A stretch of 5,491 bases of DNA from Pseudonocardiales bacterium. Its GTDB lineage: Bacteria; Actinomycetota; Actinomycetes; Mycobacteriales; Pseudonocardiaceae. Position 1 is the first letter of the stretch. Every line of letters starts with the position of its first letter. The notes under the pieces are model-generated. The model did no database searches. It was given only the letters and a program-made list of their open reading frames with translations, and was not told the DNA's origin. Where the stretch lies: the NCBI GenBank assembly GCA_025465385.1, contig JAODNG010000359.1, positions 1 through 5,491 of the forward strand, read 5' to 3'. Position numbers and translations under genes: made by a program. Positions 1 through 4,939 of the stretch are shown here, piece by piece.

Positions 1-579
1 CATGTGCCGCCAGGTGCGCGGGATACCCCGGTCACCCATCAACCAGGTCACCTGGTGCGCTGACTCAGGAGACAGCGTCCAGAAATCCCACTGCATGACG
101 TGGTCGCGCAAATTGTTGTTGGCGCGGCGCTTCTGCGAACGGATGAAGTGCTGGAACTTCATCGGATCCTTGATAAAGAAAATCGGCGTGTTGTTGCCGA
201 CCATGTCGTAGTTTCCCTCGGTGGTGTAGAACTTCAGCGCGAAACCGCGGGGATCACGCCAGGTGTCCGGGCTGCCTCGCTCGCCGGCCACCGTGGAGAA
301 CCGGGCCAGCATGTCGGTCTTGGTGCCCGGCTGGAATACCGCGGCCTTGGTATAGGCACTGACATCGTTGGTCACCTCGAACCGACCGAAGGCGCCGCCG
401 CCCTTGGCGTGCGGCTGGCGCTCCGGAATTCGTTCGCGGTTGAACTGCGCCATCTGCTCGATGAGGTAGTGATCCTGCAAAAGGATCGGGCCGTCCGGAC
501 CGACGGTGAGCGAGTGCTCATCACTCGCGACCGGGATACCGGCATCGGTCGTCGTCGGCTTGGGCTGCTCGCCGGTCAC
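1..579 (-). CDS. katA: Monofunctional haem catalase, N-terminal 193 residues (3' end outside window)
   Basis: This is a haem catalase that converts hydrogen peroxide to water and oxygen in the cytoplasm. The reading frame is open from a GTG at 579 to the window edge, giving 193 of the roughly 480-500 residues usual for small-subunit catalases. Visible family features are the segment FNRERIPERQPHAKGGGAFG with the distal catalytic His57 and Arg54, RFSTVAGERGSPDTWRDPRG at about 93-112 with the haem-propionate Arg93, and VGNNTPIFF with the active-site Asn129. SAHQVTWLMGDRGIP follows near the edge. There is no peroxidase-type KatG sequence, so it is not a catalase-peroxidase. The start is fixed by a perfect AGGAGG at 587-592, seven bases upstream. 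The GTG overlaps the stop codon of the upstream fur gene (GTGA), so the two are probably translationally coupled and form one operon. The family call is very secure; the symbol katA is by similarity to mycobacterial KatA. Confidence 0.96.
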   Translation of the reverse strand, partial: MTGEQPKPTTTDAGIPVASDEHSLTVGPDGPILLQDHYLIEQMAQFNRERIPERQPHAKGGGAFGRFEVTNDVSAYTKAAVFQPGTKTDMLARFSTVAGERGSPDTWRDPRGFALKFYTTEGNYDMVGNNTPIFFIKDPMKFQHFIRSQKRRANNNLRDHVMQWDFWTLSPESAHQVTWLMGDRGIPRTWRHM

Positions 580-923
580 TGTGGTGCCTCCTGATAGTGG
601 TTGTCGTCGAATTCTTTTGGCTCTGCTCGCCGAAGCGGATCTTGGCAACTGGGGCACGTTCCCCAGAACACCACCTCGGCCTCGTCGAGTAGGTAACCGT
701 GATCAACGCTGGGAGTCAGGCACGGACGCAGGTTAACGGCGCAGTCGACGTCGTCGGTGCGCCCGCACGAGCGACACACCACGTGATGGTGATTGTCACC
801 GGTACGGCGCTCGAATCTGGCGGGGTGCCGTGCCGGCTCGATCCGGCGCACCAGCCCGGCGCTGGTGCAGGCGGCCAGCACGTCGTACAGGCGAAGCTGA
901 TGGCTGACGTCCGCGGAACTCAT
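576..923 (-). CDS. FurA-like ferric/peroxide regulator lacking most of its DNA-binding domain (in-frame deletion)
   Basis: This is a Fur-superfamily protein of 115 residues, while mycobacterial FurA proteins are about 150. The first residues, MSSADVSHQLR, match the usual FurA N-terminus. Residue 12 then runs straight into YDVLAACTSAGLVRR, which normally follows the DNA-recognition helix. The winged-helix core (about 40-45 residues, normally holding a segment like LRVTRPR and the DVSRQAV helix) is therefore absent without a frameshift. The C-terminal half is complete: GDNHHHVVCRSCG at 42-54 holds the metal-binding histidines and the first Cys pair (50, 53), DVDCAV follows, and DEAEVVFWGTCPSC at 80-93 holds the second Cys pair (90, 93) of the structural zinc site. 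An in-frame TAA eight codons upstream of the ATG rules out a longer start. It overlaps katA by 4 bp. It probably dimerises and binds metal but should not bind DNA normally. It may be a pseudogene in effect, or an assembly error may be involved. Confidence 0.85.
   Translation of the reverse strand: MSSADVSHQLRLYDVLAACTSAGLVRRIEPARHPARFERRTGDNHHHVVCRSCGRTDDVDCAVNLRPCLTPSVDHGYLLDEAEVVFWGTCPSCQDPLRRAEPKEFDDNHYQEAPQ
587..592 (-). promoter_or_regulatory. Ribosome binding site of katA, inside the 3' end of fur
   Basis: A perfect AGGAGG sits seven bases before the katA GTG at 579, within the last codons of fur. It decides the catalase start and allows katA to be translated both by reinitiation after fur and independently. 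Confidence 0.85.
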
Positions 924-964
924 GACTAGACCACTATCCCAGGCTTATCTGGAATGAGTCAAGA
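924..964 (-). promoter_or_regulatory. Promoter and operator-like inverted repeat of the fur-katA operon
   Basis: On the minus strand a consensus-like -35 TTGACT (962-957) is followed, 18 bases later, by GATAGT (938-933) as the -10. Only nine bases separate the -10 from the fur ATG, so transcription should begin at or within a few bases of the start codon, giving a leaderless mRNA as known for mycobacterial furA. No Shine-Dalgarno sequence precedes the ATG. An imperfect inverted repeat, TCTTGAC-TCA-TTCCAGA (964-948, 5 of 7 positions paired), covers the -35 box, where mycobacterial FurA is known to bind its own promoter. The operator assignment is inference from position and symmetry. Confidence 0.6.
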
Positions 965-978
965 ATTCTGGCGGGTTC

Positions 979-2097
979 TCAAGGTGCCTGCGCGGCGTTC
1001 ACTGAATGGGCCGGCAGCGTGGCGTGCATCAGCGAGACGTTGTATCGGTCGTACTGTGTCATCGTGAAGTAGAGATCGGACCCGTTGGAGTCCGGGTTCA
1101 GGAAGCCGCCATAGAGGTGCGGGTACTGGCTGGAGGTCGCGACAGGTATCGGCGCGCCCCACGGTCCGGTGGGCTGCGGCGCCAACCGGACTACGATCGC
1201 GCCGCGTGACTCGTCCATGGTCATCATCTCCCAGCTCTTGAGCAGCTGGTCGTAGCGGACTGACAGCTCACCGACCGGGCCGGCCACGATCGGAGCTGCG
1301 ACCGCGCTGGCGCCAGGCAGCCAGGCTCCCCCGGTCCAGTACTCATAGGCGGAGTTGTCTAGCAGCCGCTGCTCGGGCACTCGAGCGACGTAGGCATCGC
1401 CGAAACGGCCGTTCGGCGTCCCGAAGGCATAGACGAAGCCATCCCGCCGGGTATAGGCGATCATCTGGAATTTCTGGTCGACCCCCGGGCTGTTGAGCCG
1501 CCGCGCGCTCAGCGCATCCTGCCAGGTCTGCCCGCCGTCGTCGGAGTAGGCCACGCCACTGTAGTTCGTCGTCCACCGGCCAGCTTCGCCGAAGTGGCGC
1601 ACCGACATGTATGCCAGATAGTTGCGACCGCCGACATTGACACCGCCGGTCGGTATCGTGCTCATCTCGATGCCGTCGCGCTTCAACGAGGGCACCAGCT
1701 CCTTGGCGTGGTTCGCCCGGTCGGTGACGAAGTCGGTGAAGGACATGCCGTCAGCCGGGTTGCGGTCGCTGCTGCGGGCCAGCGTGTTCGACCGCCAATC
1801 GATCACGGCGGGATCCCCGAACCCGCTGCCGGGACCGGCCCACCTGGCACCGAAAGTGTCCCCGAAAGCGGCCAGGATCTGCCCCCGCTCATCCGTCCAC
1901 ATGATGCCCAGATCGGTGCCCTTCACCTCATAACGCGCCTCAGTCTCGTTGATCGACGAAGCGCCGGTGAGCGTGACAACCCGGCTCGCCTGGCCTCTCG
2001 GCGCCGGTTGCGCGGCGCCCGGCGGTGCCAGGCCAACCGTGACCGCAGCGACCACGATCCCCGATGCAGCTCCGACCCGAGCACGGTGACTGAGCAT
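979..2097 (-). CDS. Secreted DUF4185 (GH183-like) protein, possible D-arabinan hydrolase
   Basis: This 372-residue exported protein belongs to the DUF4185 family. Residues 1-29 form a Sec signal peptide: a basic start, a hydrophobic stretch GIVVAAVTVGLA, and a likely cleavage after PGAA before Gln30. The mature part has the family's early motif GTDLGIMWTDERGQILAAFGDTFG (split here as GTDLGIMW at 60-67 and AAFGDTFG at 76-83) with acidic residues Asp62 and Asp80. An Asp-box SDDGGQTW at 185-192 is typical of beta-propeller glycosidases. Members of this family have been characterised as endo-D-arabinofuranases (GH183) that cut mycobacterial arabinan, so a role in cell-wall arabinogalactan or lipoarabinomannan turnover is plausible; the activity of this protein is inferred. 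The start is the first ATG of the frame, with a GGGGGGAAA stretch about four bases upstream as a moderate ribosome site. It lies 108 bp after selD and 55 bp before fur, on the same strand. The family call is confident, the substrate less so. Confidence 0.85.
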   Translation of the reverse strand: MLSHRARVGAASGIVVAAVTVGLAPPGAAQPAPRGQASRVVTLTGASSINETEARYEVKGTDLGIMWTDERGQILAAFGDTFGARWAGPGSGFGDPAVIDWRSNTLARSSDRNPADGMSFTDFVTDRANHAKELVPSLKRDGIEMSTIPTGGVNVGGRNYLAYMSVRHFGEAGRWTTNYSGVAYSDDGGQTWQDALSARRLNSPGVDQKFQMIAYTRRDGFVYAFGTPNGRFGDAYVARVPEQRLLDNSAYEYWTGGAWLPGASAVAAPIVAGPVGELSVRYDQLLKSWEMMTMDESRGAIVVRLAPQPTGPWGAPIPVATSSQYPHLYGGFLNPDSNGSDLYFTMTQYDRYNVSLMHATLPAHSVNAAQAP

Positions 2098-2205
2098 GAC
2101 TTTCCCCCCAGAACTGCCGACCCGCCCGGACGCACCTAGTGAGTAACACCAAAATGGGCCTACAGGTGACGGCGACGCACCGCAGTGTGCTGGCGAGCAG
2201 CCGGT
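2098..2205 (-). other. Intergenic gap between selD and the DUF4185 gene
   Basis: These 108 bases hold the ribosome site of the DUF4185 gene at the left edge (GGGGGGAAA). I see no convincing terminator: the best hairpin candidate, GCAC-ACTGCG-GTGC, has a 4-bp stem and no T-run. No clear -35/-10 pair stands out, so read-through from selD is possible. Confidence 0.4.
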
Positions 2206-3204
2206 TCACCGCACCGTGATCAGATGCTCGCCCCGGGGTAGGAGTTCGCCGATCACGGGTGCGCCAGGTACCTCACCGGCCACCAGCAGGCCTCCGGAGG
2301 TCTGCGCGTCAGCCAGCAACAGCAGCTCATCCTCATCGACCGACGCCGCGAGGTGCGGACGTACCCAGTCCAAGTTGCGCCGGGTACCTCCGCTGACGTA
2401 ACCGCCAGCCAGCGCCTTGCGGGCTCCATCGAGGTAGGGGATCGCGGCGGCGTCCAGCACCGCTGAGACACCGCTGGCCCGAACCAGCTTCATCAGGTGC
2501 CCGAGCAGCCCGAAACCCGTGATGTCGGTGGCGCACCGCACACCCGCGGCCACCGCCGCCGTGGCAGCCGCCGCGTTAAGTGTGGTCATCGAATCCACGG
2601 CGTTCGGAAAAATTTCACCGGTGGCCTTGTGCCTGCTGTTGAGCACTCCGATGCCCAGCGGTTTGGTCAGGGACAGTGGCGTGCCCGCCACACCGGCGTC
2701 GTTGCGCAGCAGCTGTTGCGGGTCGGCGATGCCGGTGACGGCCATGCCGTACTTGGGCTCCGGGTCATCCACGCTGTGCCCGCCGGCAAGGTGGCAGCCG
2801 GCGCTGCCGCACACGTCCCGGCCACCACGCAACACCTCGGCGGCCAACTCCAGGGGCAGCACATCACGCGGCCAGCCGAGCAGATTCACCGCGACCACCG
2901 GGCGCCCGCCCATCGCGTAGACGTCGGACAGCGCGTTGGCCGCCGCGATCCGACCCCAGTCGTACGGATCGTCGACGACGGGCGTGAAGAAGTCCGCGGT
3001 GGCGACCACCGCCACGCCGTGCTCGATGCGCACCACCGCGGCGTCATCGCCATCGTCCAGCCCGACGATCAGCTCACCAGCTGGGTCGGTCACCCCGGCG
3101 CCGATCAGCCCGGCCAGCACCGCCTCCAGTTCGCCGGGCGGGATCTTGCAGGCACAGCCACCGCCGTGCGCGAACTGGGTGAGCCGGATCTTCGTTGCTG
3201 TCAC
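2206..3204 (-). CDS. selD: Selenophosphate synthetase (selenide, water dikinase)
   Basis: SelD makes selenophosphate from selenide and ATP, the selenium donor for selenocysteine-tRNA and for 2-selenouridine in tRNA. It is a cytoplasmic enzyme of the AIRS/PurM ATP-binding superfamily. The 332 residues are close to the usual length (E. coli about 347) and the alignment is collinear. HGGGCACKIPP at 13-23 has the catalytic Cys17 and Lys20 at the same numbers as in E. coli; this position is selenocysteine in some SelDs but Cys (TGC/TGT-type) here. Metal and ATP-binding aspartates lie in GLDDGDDAAVV (48-58), TADFFTPVVDDPYDWGRIAA (69-88, Asp71) and NALSDVYAMGG (90-100, Asp94). AGGHSVDDPEP, LTKPLGIGVL, TDITGFGLLGHL and DAQTSGGLL follow in family order. 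The start is GTG at 3204; no strong Shine-Dalgarno is present, which fits translation within an operon. It lies 36 bp after the small membrane protein gene. Partners selA, selB and tRNA-Sec are not in the window. Confidence 0.96.
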   Translation of the reverse strand: MTATKIRLTQFAHGGGCACKIPPGELEAVLAGLIGAGVTDPAGELIVGLDDGDDAAVVRIEHGVAVVATADFFTPVVDDPYDWGRIAAANALSDVYAMGGRPVVAVNLLGWPRDVLPLELAAEVLRGGRDVCGSAGCHLAGGHSVDDPEPKYGMAVTGIADPQQLLRNDAGVAGTPLSLTKPLGIGVLNSRHKATGEIFPNAVDSMTTLNAAAATAAVAAGVRCATDITGFGLLGHLMKLVRASGVSAVLDAAAIPYLDGARKALAGGYVSGGTRRNLDWVRPHLAASVDEDELLLLADAQTSGGLLVAGEVPGAPVIGELLPRGEHLITVR

Positions 3205-3240
3205 ATCGATCGACTCTACTGTCGCCTGACTCGACGTGGT

Positions 3241-3519
3241 CTACAGATTCCAGCCGAGCCACCAGCCGACAATCGCGCCCAAAACCAACGTCTCGATTAC
3301 CACGAGGATGATGAGCAGCGAGTAACCGCCTCGTAACCGCTCAAACCACCGCCGCCGACGTGCCCGCCACGATTGCCGAAACCGACGTAACCGACGTAAT
3401 GCCCGGGCCAGTCGTGACCGCCGCGGAAACGCCGGGGGTGGCAAATTTTCAAGGTCGGGATGCAGGCTGATGTACTCGGCAAGTTCGCGGTCCCACATCG
3501 CGTGATCGAAGCTCTTCAT
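3241..3519 (-). CDS. Small arginine-rich single-pass membrane protein, unknown function
   Basis: I do not recognise this 92-residue protein. It has three parts. The N-terminal section (1-32) is acidic and aromatic, with MKSFDHAMWDRELAEYISLHP, then a proline-rich PPPAFP. The middle (33-63) is extremely basic, with about 16 arginines in 31 residues and no lysine. The C-terminal part is one predicted transmembrane helix (about 67-88, SLLIILVVIETLVLGAIVGW) with a glutamate (Glu76) inside it, ending GWNL. By the positive-inside rule the N-terminus is cytoplasmic and the C-terminus outside. I chose ATG 3519 because GGAAAGG (3534-3528) lies eight bases upstream; an ATG at 3552 would give 103 residues but has no ribosome site. 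A tandem CCGACGTAA repeat (3382-3399, plus strand) codes for part of the arginine-rich run. It precedes selD by 36 bp on the same strand, so co-transcription is likely, but a selenium role is only a guess by position. Confidence 0.75.
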   Translation of the reverse strand: MKSFDHAMWDRELAEYISLHPDLENLPPPAFPRRSRLARALRRLRRFRQSWRARRRRWFERLRGGYSLLIILVVIETLVLGAIVGWWLGWNL

Positions 3520-3757
3520 CGTCCCGACCTTTCCCGATCGATGCGTCGCCATCGCACGGCCATCGTGACTCGGGCCGCGGCGCTACGCCGATGCCGCCTT
3601 ATCCACTTTTATCGACTACAGCTGTCGCGGTGTTACCGATTTCATATCTAATCGCTGTCGGTATCAACTGTGCCACTCTTGGTCACCTTATTCCCAGGAA
3701 TAGCAAAGCGGCTAACCGGGAAAAAGAAGTGCAATCAGCCGTATGGTGCGGCGGTCA
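3520..3757 (-). promoter_or_regulatory. AT-richer intergenic region upstream of the small membrane protein-selD pair
   Basis: This 238-bp gap is visibly less GC-rich than the genes around it and is the natural place for the promoter of the membrane protein-selD unit. It contains a perfect 14-bp palindrome, TATTCC-CA-GGAATA (3689-3702). On the minus strand GGAATA (3694-3689) is followed 20 bases later by GTT (3668-3666), which loosely resembles extracytoplasmic-function sigma-factor promoters (GGAAYA...GTT) of the SigH/SigE type. TTGATA with a poor TATGAA at 15-base spacing is an alternative. No tRNA, terminator with a clear T-run, or convincing extra gene is visible. Confidence 0.35.
3689..3702. 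repeat. Perfect 14-bp palindrome in the intergenic region (possible operator)
   Basis: Two 6-base arms, TATTCC and GGAATA, flank a CA centre. A short, nearly spacerless inverted repeat in an AT-richer gap is the form expected of a dimeric regulator's site, but I cannot name the regulator. It also overlaps the GGAATA candidate -35 element. Confidence 0.35.
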
Positions 3758-4393
3758 TCATCCCGTGACGGCGGCGCGCAGGCAGGCGACGACCTGCTTG
3801 TCGGTGGTTTGGGAAAAGTCGGTGTACCAGACGCCGATCGCCTGCAGCGCCGCAGGCGTGAGCAGGGCGACCAGCTCATCAGCGACGTCGTGCATTGCGC
3901 GAACCCAGCCGCGTGGCGCCACCGGTACCGCCAGGACGATGCGGGCCGCGCCAAGAGCTTGGGCGACCTGGCAGGCGGCCCGCGCGGTAGACCCGGTCGC
4001 GATGCCGTCGTCGACCACCACGGCGGTCCGCCCGACTAGCGGGATGCGGGGTCGATCACCACGGAACCGCTGGGCGCGCCGCTGCAGCTCGGCTCGCTCG
4101 CGGAGTTCCACGGCAGCTAACTCGTCTGACGTGACACCGGCGCGACGGACCGTCTCGGGTAGCACGATTCGCACGCCACCTTCCCCGATAGCGCCCATGG
4201 CCAGCTCAGGCTGCGACGGCACGCCGAGCTTGCGCACCATGATCACGTCCAGTGGGGCGGCCAGCGCTGCCGCCACTTCGGCCGCGACTTCGACCCCGCC
4301 ACGCGGCAGGCCCAGGACGACTACCTCGGGGCCCCGGAGATGCTGCAACCGTTGACCCAACTGCCGCCCCGCGTCGGCGCGATCGGCGAACAT
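3758..4393 (-). CDS. Stand-alone phosphoribosyltransferase-fold protein (Rv0571c-like)
   Basis: This 211-residue cytoplasmic protein has the type I phosphoribosyltransferase fold. The PRPP-binding loop is VVVDDGIATGSTA at about 125-137, with the adjacent Asp pair. LPRGGVEVA at 29-37 and VRKLGVP at 53-59 (the PPi-loop region) are typical of the group of actinobacterial proteins that includes M. tuberculosis Rv0571c and part of Rv2030c. These proteins are annotated as phosphoribosyltransferases without a known substrate, so a purine, pyrimidine or other base cannot be assigned. I prefer the ATG at 4393 (MFADRADAGRQL), which has GGAGG eight bases upstream and the conserved start of the group; the ATG at 4408 would add five residues (MEVAR). 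It lies about 57 bp after the lipoprotein gene on the same strand. In M. tuberculosis some relatives belong to the DosR dormancy regulon, but I found no DosR-type box upstream here. Confidence 0.88.
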   Translation of the reverse strand: MFADRADAGRQLGQRLQHLRGPEVVVLGLPRGGVEVAAEVAAALAAPLDVIMVRKLGVPSQPELAMGAIGEGGVRIVLPETVRRAGVTSDELAAVELRERAELQRRAQRFRGDRPRIPLVGRTAVVVDDGIATGSTARAACQVAQALGAARIVLAVPVAPRGWVRAMHDVADELVALLTPAALQAIGVWYTDFSQTTDKQVVACLRAAVTG

Positions 4394-4450
4394 CCGCGCC
4401 ACCTCCATCCCCCAACCGATTATCCCGGTGGGGATCGGGCTCGGCTACTA

Positions 4451-4912
4451 CTACCGAGTCGGCGGTGCGATGACGGTGAACTCGGTGGACAGTTCGTTGG
4501 CCCCGCAGGTGGTGGAAATCTGGTACTGACCGCTGGCGGCGTTCGAGCGCACGGTGGCGGTACCGAAAAGCCGCCACGGTTGGTGACCTTCCGGGTTGCC
4601 CTTCAACGCACCGATGTCGAACACCGGAGAGTGCACTGCGCCGACGTTGTCCAAACAAGCCACGTCGAGTGACACAGTGGAACCCGGAGCGCCCTGCTGG
4701 GGAGTCACCCGCAACCAGCTCGCCCCGGGCGCTGCCGGGGTCAGCGTCGAGGTCGGCTCCGAGGGCTCGGCGGTAGCGCTGGGCTCGACGGTAAGGCCAG
4801 GGGACGTGCTGGGCCGACTCGGTGCGGTCGGTTTCGCCGCCCCCGAGCAAGCTGCACCGAAAAGTCCCAGGACGACGATGCTGGCGATTGCGACACCCGT
4901 TCGGACGCTCAT
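4451..4912 (-). CDS. Small putative lipoprotein with Ser/Pro/Thr linker and beta-rich C-terminal domain
   Basis: The product is 153 residues from ATG 4912, exported and lipid-anchored. The signal peptide MSVRTGVAIASIVVLGLFGA leads to a lipobox ending at Cys22 (FGAAC); Gly at -3 is unusual but within the permissive lipobox pattern. A linker of about 40 residues (23-62), rich in Ser, Pro, Thr and Ala, would span the cell wall. The C-terminal part (about 65-148) contains WLRVTPQQGAPGSTVSLDVAC and ends with YQISTTCGANELSTEFTVI. Two cysteines (86, 136) could form a disulfide, and the pattern suggests an Ig-like beta-sandwich. The function is unknown. A TTG at 4933, just after the symporter stop at 4940, would give 160 residues (MRHTAPA added); neither start has a good ribosome site. 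It follows the symporter gene closely and probably shares its transcript. Confidence 0.8.
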   Translation of the reverse strand: MSVRTGVAIASIVVLGLFGAACSGAAKPTAPSRPSTSPGLTVEPSATAEPSEPTSTLTPAAPGASWLRVTPQQGAPGSTVSLDVACLDNVGAVHSPVFDIGALKGNPEGHQPWRLFGTATVRSNAASGQYQISTTCGANELSTEFTVIAPPTR

Positions 4913-4939
4913 AGCTGGCGCAGTATGCCGCAAACGCGA

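Noticed and set aside
1594..2139. Plus-strand open frame of 181 residues antisense to the DUF4185 gene
   Set aside because: It is a shadow of a gene with a good signal peptide and family motifs on the other strand.
2497..3336. Long plus-strand open frame (279 residues) antisense to selD
   Set aside because: It is an antisense shadow of a well-conserved selD, has no ribosome site or recognisable domain, and its composition follows the opposite strand's codon bias.
3322..3399. Repeated GTAACCG/CCGACGTAA motifs as possible binding sites
   Set aside because: They fall inside the coding sequence of the arginine-rich protein and are explained by repeated Leu-Arg-Arg codons.
3719..3756. Possible terminator after the phosphoribosyltransferase gene (GCCG-CACCATA-CGGC and a later T-rich run)
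   Set aside because: The stem has only 4 bp and the T-run lies about 10 bases beyond it, so it does not meet the form of an intrinsic terminator.
3520..3757. tRNA-Sec (selC) in the gap near selD
   Set aside because: I looked for a cloverleaf and a GTTCRA-type T-loop and found none on either strand.
3591..4355. Plus-strand open frame of 254 residues over the intergenic gap and the phosphoribosyltransferase
   Set aside because: It is Arg/Thr/Ser/Ala-rich low-complexity translation typical of antisense frames, and it overlaps a clear gene almost entirely.
4394..4450. DosR box upstream of the phosphoribosyltransferase
   Set aside because: The GGGATCGGG-like sequence does not match the GGGACTTTAGTCCC-type palindrome.
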